From the NCBI RefSeq assembly GCF_013366925.1, contig NZ_JAALDK010000003.1, positions 621,356-685,355 on the forward strand: a stretch of 64,000 bases of DNA, read 5' to 3'. Each line of letters starts with the position of its first letter. Position 1 is the stretch's first letter. This DNA comes from Paraburkholderia youngii (GTDB lineage Bacteria; Pseudomonadota; Gammaproteobacteria; Burkholderiales; Burkholderiaceae). Position numbers and translations under genes: made by a program. Shown here piece after piece: positions 44,715 to 54,530 of this stretch. Under the pieces are notes generated by a model, which was given only the letters and a program-made list of their open reading frames with translations, searched no databases and was not told the DNA's origin.

Positions 44715-45803
44715 TTGAGTTTTACTTAATTCATGACAACCGATTCTCTGCTGGTGCGTTATACGGTCATCGCGTTGAAGGGAGACTCGGTTGATGGCCA
44801 AAATGGACGATGCTACGCGCAAGCGGGTGCGTGCCGGTCGCTTGATGTTGGCGGGAAAGACGCCCGCCGAAGCGGCAAAGATGGTCGGAGTGGCGCGGCA
44901 GACCGCATACACGTGGAAGGCCCGACTCGAAGAAGGTGGCATCGATGCGCTTCGCGTGATGGCCACGGGGCGACCGGCCCAACTGGATGCGGCCCAACTC
45001 GAAGGTTTGCGCGCAGCGCTGCTGCAGAGCCCGTTGATACACGGATTCGGTACCGAACTGTGGACGCTCAAGCGCGTACGGGTGCTCATCGAGCGACTGT
45101 ACGGCGTTACCTTCAGCGAGGTACATGTCTGGCGGTTGCTGGGCGCCTTGGGGTTCAGCTCGCAAAAGCCGGAGCGCCGGGCGATCGAGCGCAACGAGGA
45201 CGCGGTACTGACCTGGAAGCGCAAGACCTGGCCCACGCTCAAAAAAAGTGTCCCGCCGAAGGACGACTGATCGTCTTCATTGACGAATCCGGCCTCTCGG
45301 AGCGCCCCACACGAGTGCGCACCTGGGCGCCCAAGGGCTGCACGCCGATCATTCAGTACCACTTCAACTGGAAGCACGTTTCGGCCATCGCCGGTCTTAA
45401 CCGTACCAACTTCGTGTTCCGCCTGCACGACGGCGCGATCAAAAGCGCGCAAATCATCGAATTCCTCAAAGCGCTGCGCGCGCAACTCAGACGCAAGCTG
45501 ATGATCGTGTGGGACGGCGCAGCGCAGCACAAGAGCCGTGTCGTGCGCGAATACCTTGACAGCACGGATGGCGCAATCCAGATGGCGCTGCTGCCCGGCT
45601 ACGCCCCGGACCTGAATCCAGTCGAATACCTTTGGGCCTGGCTCAAGCGGCACGCATTGGCGAACTTCTGCCCTGATAACCTGGCCGAGCTGAAGCACAC
45701 CGCTCGAAGCAAGCTCAAGAGCGGCCAGAAGCGCAAATCGATTATCATTGCCTGCTGGAAGCAAGCCGAGCTTTGGTGATGTCATGATTTACGTAACTCT
45801 CAA
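44715..45803 (+). mobile_element. IS630-family element, copy 2
   Basis: 1,089 bp, flanked by TA at 44713-44714 and 45804-45805. It differs from copy 1 by very few bases. It is flanked by IS6 on the left and IS110 on the right, that is, by two different elements. Confidence 0.9.
44794..45779 (+). CDS. IS630 transposase, two frames joined by probable -1 frameshifting (copy 2)
   Basis: Same two-frame structure as 5853-6838: first frame 44794-45270, second frame to 45779, with the run of seven A's near 45241-45247 preceded by CTC here and CCC in copy 1. The catalytic FIDESG, VWDGAAQH and NPVEYLW motifs are intact. Retention of the frameshift site in both copies supports its function. Confidence 0.88.
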
Positions 45804-45805
45804 TA

Positions 45806-46050
45806 GATAGCGGCAGGCTCATCGGACGGACTTCTGTAATGCGGTAGCCAACCCGCGGATATCAGCATGATCCACCGTCGAGATGTACTGCTACGTCGCC
45901 CTCAGGAAATTCCGACAATATGAATTCGACAAACTGAAAAACCGATCCCGATTGACACCGGGAGTCATATCAGCGGGCCTCCCACCGTCGTCGTGGAGGC
46001 GGCGGGGTTAAAGTGAGTTTGCGAACAGCTTTAACCAGAGGGAGGCTGAG
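45806..46050 (+). ncRNA. putative IS110 bridge RNA region, copy 2
   Basis: Same sequence as 17788-18032 (reverse orientation). See that entry. Confidence 0.5.
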
Positions 46051-46683
46051 ATGAAATATAGCGGAATCGACCTGCATTCGAACAACAGCGTCGTAACGGT
46101 GACCGATGAAAATGATCGGGTGGTGGCCGAAAAGCGCCTCCCCAACGATCTGGCGAAGATTCTCGGAATACTCACGCCATGGCGCGACGAGCTGGCGGGA
46201 GTCGTCGTCGAATCAACGTTCAACTGGTACTGGCTTGTTGATGGCCTTCAGGCTGCCGGTTTCACCGTGGATCTGGCGCATACCGCTGCGATTAAAAAAT
46301 ACGAGGGGCTCAAGCACAGGGGCGACGAAACTGATGTTCGCTACCTTGCACACCTGATGCGGCTCGGGATCCTGCCTACGGGAGCCATCCTGCCGCCGGA
46401 ACAACGTGCCGTCCGGGATCTGGCGAGGAAGCGGATGCAACTGGTGCGAAGTCGCTGCCAGCATATCCTCGCGGTCGAAAACATCACGGCCCGTCAGCAT
46501 GGCACTCGCATCACCAGCAATCAGGCCATGGGCCTGAGCGCCGAAACCATCGACCAGATGCGGCTGCAAGAGGACGTGGCGCTGGCGATCAGGGCGAACG
46601 CGGCGGTCATTGCCACCCTTTCTGCACAGATCGAAATTCTTGAAAAGCGTCTTCAGGAAAAGGTGACTGCACAAGCGGAGTAT
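46051..46683 (+). pseudogene. IS110-family transposase, C-terminally truncated
   Basis: Identical to the copy 1 transposase for 211 codons, with one visible difference (LQEDVALA for LQEGVALA). It breaks at AQAEY and continues in frame for 36 foreign codons. It keeps the DEDD domain but lacks the Transposase_20 domain, so it is inactive. Confidence 0.88.
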
Positions 46684-46690
46684 TGGGGCT

Positions 46691-47406
46691 GTGCTACGCA
46701 AGGCCGGCAAGCCTGCAGTCCTCGCGCTTGCGATTGCCGCTTTAGCTGCAGGCGGTGGAGTAAGCGCCGCGCGTATCTGGCGCGCGATGCATGATACGGT
46801 CGTGGCGCCGAAAGTGCCGGTCGCACCCAACCCGGCGAAGCCGTCTCCGGTTCCTGCTGGCAGCTCCGACGGTACGATGCCGATCAACGCCGCGCCCGCA
46901 CGTCCGCTTGTGTCGAGTGACCTCGACACGCACAGACCGGTGGCTCAGTCCGCACTCGCGGACGTCGATGCCCGCACTCTCGCTTCTCAGTCGGTTCTAC
47001 CGGCTGCTCCAGTCGCCCAGGCTCCGCATGCTTCTGCCGTAAATGCAGCAGCAGCATCCCCCATTCGGATGCAGCGATCTTCGCCGTCCGCTACTTCTGT
47101 CAGTGGGATTTCGTCGCCGTCGCCTGCAACAGAGCCCTCCAAACTTGCGCCGAAGGTGACCGATGCCCCGAATAACAACCAGCCCGCGGCACGCCCCCAG
47201 TTGTGCCCGCCACAACCCAGGCGAAAGCGGTTCCCGGCGGGTCGGCGCAGGATGCTCCTAGGCTCGAGTCGCGCCCTGCCTTGCGTCCTCTGCATCGCCT
47301 TACCCACCACGCGGCGGCCACTGCAAACAGCGATATCGCCGAGCCGGCCGCTCCAGCGCAACCCAAAGCACAGCCCTCAAAGTCGGGCGATGTGCAGCTA
47401 TTCTGA
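46691..47406 (+). pseudogene. membrane-anchored Ala/Pro-rich protein, frameshifted, 5' end lost
   Basis: Begins (GTG 46691) with a single membrane segment, AGKPAVLALAIAALAAGGGV, followed by a long Ala/Pro/Ser-rich exported region. At 47194-47198 a run of five C's shifts the frame: adding one C joins NNNQPAARP to PVVPATTQAKAVPGGSAQ, and the frame ends GDVQLF at 47404-47406, overlapping the bactofilin ATG (TGATG). The IS110 remnant lies 7 bp upstream, so the original N-terminus was probably longer. It is likely a periplasmic partner of the bactofilin. Confidence 0.65.
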
Positions 47407-47810
47407 TGAGGCGACCGATGAAGCAACAGCCGCTTAATGTCACGCTCCTGTCCGCGGGGCTATCGATCCACGGTGACGTCATCCTCGATCACGGTATGAG
47501 TAACTTCGGCATCGTGGACGGGAATGTCGTTTCAAGTTCCGGCCTCGTCCACATCGGCCCGGGAGGCATGGTGAAGGGTCAGGTCGAAGGCGAGCATGTC
47601 AGGGTGGACGGAACCGTCGAAGGCGACGTCCATGCCCGCGGCGCTCTGGAGATCAATGGCCGCGTGATAGGCAACGTCTACTACTACGGGACGATCCGTC
47701 TCGGCCCGCGTGCGTCACTTGAAGGGCAGGTCAAGCGCAGGAGCGATCTGACGATAGAGAACGCTGCAAGCAACGTTCAGCAGTTGTCACGCGCCGCATC
47801 GGACTCCTGA
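47406..47810 (+). CDS. bactofilin (polymer-forming cytoskeletal protein)
   Basis: 134 residues: LLSAGLSIHGDVILDHGMSN, FGIVDGNVVSSSGLVHIGPG, GMVKGQVEGEHVRVDGTVEG, DVHARGALEINGRVIGNVYY, GTIRLGPRASLEGQVKRRSD. These are regular hydrophobic-glycine repeats of the DUF583 right-handed beta helix. Bactofilins self-assemble into filaments without nucleotide and position cell-wall or secretion machinery. It is coupled to the upstream anchored protein by TGATG overlap. ATG 47418 (MKQQPLN) is a second possible start. Confidence 0.9.
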   Translation: MRRPMKQQPLNVTLLSAGLSIHGDVILDHGMSNFGIVDGNVVSSSGLVHIGPGGMVKGQVEGEHVRVDGTVEGDVHARGALEINGRVIGNVYYYGTIRLGPRASLEGQVKRRSDLTIENAASNVQQLSRAASDS

Positions 47811-47915
47811 TGATGGGGCCAGCCGACTGTCGTTCCGAGGTCGTGAATACGAAGGGTTTGGTCGAAAAACGCAACGTGGTGGTCGCAGACGGCCAGACAA
47901 TCAACGAGCCCCTAG
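47811..47915. other. short gap before IS701
   Basis: Nothing recognised. CTAG at 47912-47915 is the probable IS701 target duplication. Confidence 0.4.
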
Positions 47916-49415
47916 TCTTACTGTGTCACATAATCAGTTATGCAGCCTATTACCATACAGGAAGAATGTCATCGTTGCATGAGCCGTAGTCCAAGCAGGA
48001 TACGCAACGTGGTAATGGAATCAGGAACGTGGCGTTGAGCGCGCTGGACTGCCCCGGGGGATGTAATCGGAGGGAAGGGCAGGCAGCGCGCGTTCGGGGA
48101 AGTTTTTTTTATCGCGCTCATCCGAGCGCATCCTGAGTCGCTGAGCCATCAGAAACCCATATGCAGCGATACTCAGCGTGGCGTGGTGGTGGAAGCCACG
48201 CCAGCCTCGCCCTTCGTAATGGCCGAGCCCGAACTCCTGTTTCGGGTCCTGATAGTCGCGCTCGATGCGCCAGCGCATCTTGGTCACGAACACGAGCTGC
48301 TCGAGGGTCGCCTCTTCGGGGGCGGTAGTGAGAAAGTATTTGAGCGGCTCCGTATCGCCATCAGGCCATTCAATGAGCAGCCATTCTTCGTCGCGAACGG
48401 TACTTCGCCAATAGTCGCGATGTGCGGGACGAACCCGCACGGCGGCAAAGCGAGAGGAAAGTGCTGCGTTGCTGCCTTCCCGCCAGGTGACGGTTTGCCA
48501 GGCGTTCACGGGCAATTGGATGGCCAGTTCCTTTACCGCGATCGGTTCGTGGCCGGGCCCACGGCGCAACAATGTCGGTGGCTTGCCGCGCCCGCTCCAT
48601 TGCCTGGGTGGAAGTGGCGCCGTACCGTGCGCCCACACAGAGGTGCCAGGCCGTATCCCTACCGCGTACAACAAACCCAGTTCAGTTACCCCATCCCGGA
48701 AAGCGGTTTCGTCGCCGTACCCGGCATCGGCCAGCACGATGCCCGGGGCAACGCCGGATGCTATAGCCTCACGAAGTTAGGTCAACGCAATCTGGGGCTT
48801 GGTCTCGAAAGCCAGATCGTCGGGAATGCCCGCACGACGGGCACGTTCCCGGTCTTCAATCCATTCCTTGGGGACATACAGCTGCCAGGCAATCGGCAGG
48901 CTGCCACGTTGCGTCGCGATCGACAGGCTCACGGCGACCTGACAGTTGTCCTGTTGCCAAGTTGCCCACAGTACTGACGTGCCACCCCGACCGAATGACG
49001 CCCCTTCTTTGGAAAACCGGTGTCGTCAATAATCCAGAAGTAACCGGTTTCTTCAGCTGCGTGCGCGTCTAACGCGGGCATCACCCATTCGCGTACCCGC
49101 TGCAGGACCGCCCGGTCAGACCATTCTGCCTTGGCCACAAAATGGCGGAGTGACTGGTGCTTCGCACTCGCGTGAAGTGGGTCAATATGCGCGGCCATCG
49201 GCTCGACGCTCTTGCGTGACAACGGCAATACCAGGCCCGAACAGTAACCCTTAAGGCCGGCATGGCGATCGGCGTGCCCTAACGCCTGCGCCAGATGGTT
49301 CAGATACGCGTCAAATTCGTCGATATCTTCTCTCATCGCGATCGCCCGAAGTCTGTATTATTCAATACTACCAGGTATCGCTTCGCTGCAAATAAGTTTT
49401 TGTGACACAGTAAGA
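47916..49415 (-). mobile_element. IS701-family element, complete length, inactive
   Basis: 1,500 bp with inverted ends TCTTACTGTGTCACA and CTAG on both sides (47912-47915, 49416-49419). A 4-bp YTAR duplication is the IS701 norm. Confidence 0.88.
48021..49336 (-). pseudogene. IS701-family transposase with frameshift and nonsense codon
   Basis: N-part (49336-48929): [70 protein letters not shown]. Near 48960 the frame slips: the correct continuation ([11 protein letters not shown]) is one frame away. The middle part (IAWQLYVPKEWIEDRERARR AGIPDDLAF) runs to a TAA near 48778 where the family has a sense codon, and the C-part (48737-48021: VLADAGYGDETAFRDGVTEL; MRWRIERDYQDPKQEFGLGH) carries the remaining DDE residues. 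There are two lesions, so it is inactive. Confidence 0.88.
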
Positions 49416-49419
49416 CTAG

Positions 49420-49670
49420 ACGTCCGCTGATTTGTAATATCCAGATTGAACGCGTCTGGATCGAACCTACCCCGCAACACCGCTGCGGAAAGTGATCCCG
49501 CTTAGGCACTGTCGACCTTAAAGCGATGGTGCGAGTTATAGCCGTAGTCGTAGATGCCTGTAAATGATCTAACGTGCAAAGCGCGCTTTTTGATCAGCGT
49601 GACCTCGGCATCGGCGGATCCTTCGGGAAGCCGGGACCCGACTTACCGTAGCCAGTATCACACAACAGCA
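49420..49670. other. gap downstream of livF, nothing recognised
   Basis: 251 bp. No supported ORF or clear intrinsic terminator for the liv operon. Confidence 0.4.
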
Positions 49671-50393
49671 TTATTCTCCCAGGTAAGCGGCCCGAACCTT
49701 CGGATCGTCGAGCATCTGTTTCGCGTCGCCCGACATCGTGATCAGACCGGAGTCCATCACATAGCCGCGATTGGCCGCCTGCAGCGCGAGACGCGCGTTC
49801 TGCTCGACGAGCAGCACCGTCATACCTTCAGCGGAAATCGAGCGCACCACTTCGAAGATCTTCTCGACCATGATCGGCGACAGACCCATCGACGGTTCGT
49901 CGAGCAGCAGCAGTTTCGGGCGCGAGATGATCGCGCGCGCCATCGCGAGCATCTGCTGCTCACCGCCCGACAGCGTGCCCGCGTATTGCGAGGCGCGCTC
50001 CTTCAGACGCGGGAAGAAGCCGAACATGCGCTCGACGTCCGACTTGATACCGTCGGCATCGTTGCGCAGATACGCGCCCATCTGCATGTTCTCGACGATC
50101 GACATACGCGCGAAGATGCCGCGACCTTCCGGCACCATCGCGAGACCGCGCTTGAGCAACTCGTGCGCGGGCAGGCCTTTGATCGACTGGCCCATGTACT
50201 CGATGTCGCCGGCCGCGTACGCCTTCAGGCCGGTGATCGCCTTCATCGTCGTGGTCTTGCCCGCGCCGTTCGCGCCGATCAGCGTGACGAGTTCGCCCTG
50301 CCCGACTTCGAGGTCAACACCCTTTACCGCCTGGATGCCGCCGTAGTTGACCTGCAGGCCCTTGATTTTCAACATTGCTTGCGTCGTGGACAT
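49671..50393 (-). CDS. livF: branched-chain amino acid ABC transporter ATPase LivF
   Basis: About 240 residues from ATG 50393, which overlaps the livG stop (ATGA-type). Walker A GANGAGKTTTMKAI, Q-loop region, the long LivF insert (MVPEGRGIFARMSIVENMQM), signature LSGGEQQMLAMARA, Walker B LLLLDEPSMGLSPIM, and H-loop replaced by the LivF-typical LLVEQN. With LivG it energises uptake of branched-chain amino acids or similar substrates through LivHM. Confidence 0.95.
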   Translation of the reverse strand: MSTTQAMLKIKGLQVNYGGIQAVKGVDLEVGQGELVTLIGANGAGKTTTMKAITGLKAYAAGDIEYMGQSIKGLPAHELLKRGLAMVPEGRGIFARMSIVENMQMGAYLRNDADGIKSDVERMFGFFPRLKERASQYAGTLSGGEQQMLAMARAIISRPKLLLLDEPSMGLSPIMVEKIFEVVRSISAEGMTVLLVEQNARLALQAANRGYVMDSGLITMSGDAKQMLDDPKVRAAYLGE

Positions 50394-51184
50394 CAGTGGA
50401 CCCCCGCACCCAGATAAGCTTCGATCACCTTCGCATCCTTCTGCACGTCCTGCGGCAGACCCTGTGCGATCACCTTGCCATAGTCGAGCACCGTCATCTG
50501 GTTGCACAGGCCCATCACGAGCTTCACGTCGTGTTCGATCAGCAGAATCGTCTTGCCGTCCGCGCGGATCTTGTCGAGCAGCTTGGTCAGCTCGACTTTC
50601 TCGGTGGCGTTCATGCCGGCCGCCGGTTCGTCGAGCGCGAGCAGCTTCGGATCCGTCGCCAGCGCACGCGCGATCTCCAGACGACGCTGGTGGCCATACG
50701 ACAGGTTGCGCGACGTGTAGTCCGCGTATTGCGTGATGCCGACGTAGTCGAGCAGTTCGAGCGCGCGCTCCTTGATCTCGCGCTCTTCCTGGCGTTCGGC
50801 CGGGGTCTGGAACACCGCGCCGAGCAGACCGTGTTTGGTGCGCACATGACGGCCGACCATCACGTTTTCGAGCGCGGTCATGCCGCCGAACAGGCGAATG
50901 TTCTGGAACGTGCGCGCAATGCCCGCCTTCGCGACCTGATAGACCGCGGTCGGCGTGTAGTTCTCGCCGTCGAGCTTGAACTCGCCCGAATCCGGCGTGT
51001 ACAGACCCGTGATCACGTTGAAGAAGGTCGTCTTGCCGGCGCCGTTCGGGCCGATCAGACCGTAGATTTCGCCCGCGCGGATCTGCAGGCCGACCTCGGA
51101 AAGCGCCTGCAAACCGCCGAAGCGCTTGTTGACGCCCTTCACCGACAGACGGATCGCCGCGTTGTTGCTTACGTTATCGCTCAT
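50393..51184 (-). CDS. livG: branched-chain amino acid ABC transporter ATPase LivG
   Basis: 263 residues. Walker A GPNGAGKTTFFNVI, IARTFQNIRLFGGMTALENV (LivG hallmark), signature LSYGHQRRLEIARALA, Walker B LLALDEPAAGMNATE, switch LLIEHDVKLVM. Between livM (20-bp gap) and livF (overlap). Intact. Confidence 0.95.
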   Translation of the reverse strand: MSDNVSNNAAIRLSVKGVNKRFGGLQALSEVGLQIRAGEIYGLIGPNGAGKTTFFNVITGLYTPDSGEFKLDGENYTPTAVYQVAKAGIARTFQNIRLFGGMTALENVMVGRHVRTKHGLLGAVFQTPAERQEEREIKERALELLDYVGITQYADYTSRNLSYGHQRRLEIARALATDPKLLALDEPAAGMNATEKVELTKLLDKIRADGKTILLIEHDVKLVMGLCNQMTVLDYGKVIAQGLPQDVQKDAKVIEAYLGAGVH

Positions 51185-51204
51185 GTCTTTTTCTCCACCG
51201 GACC

Positions 51205-52374
51205 TTATGCGCGCACCGGCTTCTTGCCGCTACGCTTCGCCAGCTTCGCAATCTTGTCTTCGTGCTTCGGCGCGGGCCACAGGCCTTCCGAGCGATACAG
51301 CATGATCACGACCATCGCCAGACCGTACAGCAGCTGACGGATCACTTCGGTATCGACGACTTCATGGCCGAAGATCATGTTCTGCAGCGGACCCATCGTG
51401 GAGCGCAGGAACTCGGGGAACACCGCGAGCAGCACCGCGCCGAGAATCACGCCGGGGATGTGGCCCATGCCGCCGAGCACCACACAGGCGAGCACCACGA
51501 CCGATTCCCAGAACGTGAACGATTCCGGCGACACGAAGCCCTGGAACGCACCGAACATCGCGCCCGACAAGCCGCCGAACGACGCGCCCATCGCGAACGC
51601 GAGCAGCTTCACGTTGCGGGTGTTGATGCCCATCGCCTTGGCGGCAATTTCATCTTCGCGGATCGCGGCCCACGCGCGGCCGATACGCGAATGCTGCAGA
51701 CGCGTACACGTCCAGATCACGAACAGCGCGCACAGCACGAACAGGTAGTAGTACAGGTACACCGCCGGGAACTGCATGCCGAACAGCGAGTGCGACTGCG
51801 CGAAGCTGAAGCCGCCGATCTGCACCGGCGCGATCCCGGTGATCCCCTTCGGACCATTGGTGATGTTCACCGGACGGTCGAGGTTGTTCATGAAGATCCG
51901 CACGATTTCCCCGAAGCCGAGGGTCACGATCGCCAGGTAGTCGCCGCGCAGACGCAGCGTCGGCGCGCCGAGCAGGATCCCGAACATCGCGGCCAGCGAC
52001 ATCGCGATCGGCACGATGATCCAGATCGGCACGTTCAAACCGTGCGGCGCGAGCGCCGCGATCCATTCGAATTGCGTCGACAGGTGCGGCGAACTCAGCA
52101 GCGCAGCCGTGTAGGCACCGATCGCGTAGAACGCGATGTAGCCCAAGTCGAGCAGGCCGGCAAAGCCCACCACCACGTTCAGGCCCAACGCGAGCATCAC
52201 GTACAGCATCGCGAAGTCGAGCACGCGGACCCAGTAGTTGCCGCCCGCCGCGCCGATGATCATCGGCGCGGCGATCACGAAGATCGTCGTAAGGATGCCG
52301 ATGGTCAGCGTCTTCGTGCGGTTCTTTTCGGGGATGAGCGTTGTGGACGGCTCGATCGGTTGAATTGAGGTCAT
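51205..52374 (-). CDS. livM: branched-chain amino acid ABC transporter permease LivM
   Basis: 389 residues with about ten membrane segments, beginning TLTIGILTTIFVIAAPMIIG. The permease loop EDEIAAKAMGINTRNVKLLA FAMGASFGGLSG is typical of LivM, and the AIREDEIAA segment matches the EAA-like coupling helix. The basic C-terminus is KHEDKIAKLAKRSGKKPVRA. It lies 26 bp after livH. Confidence 0.94.
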   Translation of the reverse strand: MTSIQPIEPSTTLIPEKNRTKTLTIGILTTIFVIAAPMIIGAAGGNYWVRVLDFAMLYVMLALGLNVVVGFAGLLDLGYIAFYAIGAYTAALLSSPHLSTQFEWIAALAPHGLNVPIWIIVPIAMSLAAMFGILLGAPTLRLRGDYLAIVTLGFGEIVRIFMNNLDRPVNITNGPKGITGIAPVQIGGFSFAQSHSLFGMQFPAVYLYYYLFVLCALFVIWTCTRLQHSRIGRAWAAIREDEIAAKAMGINTRNVKLLAFAMGASFGGLSGAMFGAFQGFVSPESFTFWESVVVLACVVLGGMGHIPGVILGAVLLAVFPEFLRSTMGPLQNMIFGHEVVDTEVIRQLLYGLAMVVIMLYRSEGLWPAPKHEDKIAKLAKRSGKKPVRA

Positions 52375-52400
52375 GATTGTTGACTCCTTGTGGCCCGGGA

Positions 52401-53351
52401 TCAGGCGCGATCCGCGACACGTTCGCCGAGCAGACCCGACGGACGGAACACGAGCACGACGATCAGCACGATGAACGCGAACACGTCCTGGTAGTTGCTA
52501 CCGAACACGCCGCCCGTGAGGTTACCGATATAGCCGGCGCCCAACTGCTCGATCAGGCCAAGCAGCACGCCGCCGACCATCGCGCCGCCGAGATTGCCGA
52601 TACCGCCGAGCACCGCCGCGGTGAAGGCCTTCAGGCCAGGGATGAAGCCCATGTAGAAGTGCGCGTTGCCGTATTCGGACGCGATCATCACGCCGGCGAG
52701 CGCCGCGAGCGCCGAGCCGATCATGAAGGTCGCCGAAATCACGAAGTTCGGGCTCACACCCATCAGGCTCGCGACGTTCGGATTCTCGGCGATCGCGCGC
52801 ATCGCACGGCCGAGCCTGGTCTTATGCACGAGCAGCAGCAGGCCGCCCATCACGATGAACGCCACCACGATGATCACGATTTCGGTCATCGAGATCACGG
52901 CGCCGGGCGTCGTGTCGGTGGCCTTGATCACGTTGATCGGGTCAGTGGGCAACAGTTGCGGGAACGGCAGCGGATTGCGCGACCAGATCATCATCGCGAG
53001 CGTCTGCAGCAGAATCGACACACCGATCGCGGTGATCAGCGGCGCGAGACGCGGTGCGCGGCGCAACGGCCGGTAGGCCACGCGTTCGATCGTGTAGCCG
53101 ACCACCGCGCAGACCGCCGCCGCGATGAGCAGCGCGATGACCAGCGTCAGCACGTTGCCGAGGCCGGGGAAGTGGTTCTGCAGCACACCTATGGCGGAGA
53201 GCGCAACCATCGCGCCCACCATCAACACATCGCCGTGAGCGAAGTTGATGATGCCCAGAATGCCGTAAACCATCGTGTAGCCCAGTGCGATGATGGCGTA
53301 GACACTGCCAAGCACCAGTCCATTCATGATTTGTTGGACCAGAATGTCCAT
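52401..53351 (-). CDS. livH: branched-chain amino acid ABC transporter permease LivH
   Basis: 316 residues with about eight membrane helices: MDILVQQIMNGLVLGSVYAI, IALGYTMVYGILGIINFAHG (family signature NFAHGD), GRAMRAIAENPNVASLMGVS (EAA-like loop), GFIPGLKAFTAAVLGGIGNL. First gene of livHMGF on the minus strand. No livK lies directly upstream, only a degraded fragment. Confidence 0.95.
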   Translation of the reverse strand: MDILVQQIMNGLVLGSVYAIIALGYTMVYGILGIINFAHGDVLMVGAMVALSAIGVLQNHFPGLGNVLTLVIALLIAAAVCAVVGYTIERVAYRPLRRAPRLAPLITAIGVSILLQTLAMMIWSRNPLPFPQLLPTDPINVIKATDTTPGAVISMTEIVIIVVAFIVMGGLLLLVHKTRLGRAMRAIAENPNVASLMGVSPNFVISATFMIGSALAALAGVMIASEYGNAHFYMGFIPGLKAFTAAVLGGIGNLGGAMVGGVLLGLIEQLGAGYIGNLTGGVFGSNYQDVFAFIVLIVVLVFRPSGLLGERVADRA

Positions 53352-53391
53352 TCCTCTCTTACTCCAGTTGACCGCCTACGGGTTGATACGG

Positions 53392-53422
53392 GGTAACGGA
53401 CAGTCCGATGATGTCCGTTACC
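53392..53422 (-). promoter_or_regulatory. 11-bp hairpin in the livHMGF leader
   Basis: GGTAACGGACA and TGTCCGTTACC separated by 9 nt, about 40 bp upstream of the livH start. The perfect stem without a U-run suggests an operator or a leader RNA structure more than a terminator. Confidence 0.5.
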
Positions 53423-53559
53423 TGTCAAAAAATAATCGAGTGCGATCGCGGCTATCGCCGCAAATCGCACAGACCGTCACATGCGCGTCGATCCAGTCGC
53501 CTGTCCGATCGAATGCGACTTCCCGATCATGGTTGAGAATTGCATCTGCTTGTACACTG

Positions 53560-53892
53560 TCACGAAATCACGCCAGAAATACTGCGACCGATCGCCGTCG
53601 TGTCTCCCGAATAGACGAGTTTCTGAACGGAGTACGCGCCCGGTTCCCGACCCACTGCGTCATCCTCCGATAGCACTTCGACCGCAACCGAGCGACGATT
53701 TGCCGCTGCTGATGCTTTGTTCACATCTTCAACCGCGATTCGAACACCGCTTTCGTCGTTCTTTCCAAAGGTCAACTGCCCGCCTGTCAGCGGTTCAGCA
53801 ACTATCTCCGTTGCGAATTTAGGCTGTCCAGCCACGCGGACACCGGACGGCAGTGCCGCGACCGAAGTGGACGACTGATTGATGCCATTCAT
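53560..53892 (-). pseudogene. LivK-like substrate-binding protein, degraded N-terminal fragment
   Basis: From about ATG 53892: IVAEPLTGGQLTFGKNDESG, VRIAVEDVNKASAAANRRSV, AVEVLSEDDAVGREPGAYSV, QKLVYSGDTTAIGRSISGVI. This follows the LivK/leucine-binding pattern (PLTGGQ, G-ri AveD-N, ED-A-dP, A-KLV, viG). It has no export signal, key positions are altered (GRSISG for GHFNSG) and it stops at about 110 residues out of the usual 370. It is probably the former first gene of the liv operon. Confidence 0.55.
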
Positions 53893-54239
53893 GGATGTCC
53901 CTCTCTTTGTATTGCTCAACTGATAACGGGCTCCCATCCGTTTTGCCCGATATGCACGCAAGCTTCAGCCAAATCCACATATTCCAAAAGTCCGCGCGTT
54001 CTTTTTTTCGCCGAGTGTCGACGCGACATTTGACAGCATTCATCGTGTTCTCGACCAAGCGTTACTGACGGATCAATACATTTTCTCGGAGCCGCACGGA
54101 TCACGTCAGCAGCCGCATCGCATCCCGCTAAGGCTAGCGTCAAAAGCGATCACACAGAACCAGAAATTTCTGTTGCGTGGCCCCGGAATAGCACTATTCG
54201 ACTGGGACTCTTGAATTGCAAGCGTCGCATACTTACCCT
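53893..54239. other. gap, nothing recognised
   Basis: 347 bp with no supported feature. Confidence 0.4.
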
Positions 54240-54530
54240 TTTCGACTCATGTGCATGATCTCTATGTGCCCGACAGAATGACGCATCAGATCCAAAAATT
54301 CCTGAAGCGAACATCAGCTTGATGATGCCTTTGATGGCGCAGCGATCTCACGTGACGCTATGTTGTTCAGGTACCTCTCCTGGACAATTTTTGAGCGGTG
54401 TCGCCTACCCGTCGTTGCGCGCGTCAAGCGGCGATCAGATCGCCACCCTTTTGTCAACGGCCGCCTTTTTGTGGACCGCCAATGCTGATCAATCGCCATC
54501 CCGAAATAACGATGTGCATTAGCCATTGCA
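54240..54530 (-). pseudogene. decayed IS6-family transposase, C-terminal part
   Basis: The minus strand shows, across two frames, AHRYFGMAIDQHW, RSKIVQERYLNNI, CAIKGIIKLMFASGIFG and GHIEIMHM. These correspond in order to AYFEKAIDQNG, IKVRQKMYLNN, RAIKRRTRPMLGFKKF and GGIEVMHM of the IS6 at 60117-60817. Old, multiply mutated copy. Confidence 0.65.

Larger units (their letters stand above)
45806..46683 (+). mobile_element. IS110-family element, copy 2, 3'-truncated
   Basis: Matches 18032 down to the AQAEY codons of copy 1 and then stops at 46683, where the DNA of the bactofilin-linked gene begins. The left end directly touches IS630 copy 2. Confidence 0.87.

Noticed and set aside
51262..52368. 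Plus-strand ORFs opposite livM and livH
   Set aside because: His/Arg/Asp-rich antisense shadows of membrane protein genes.
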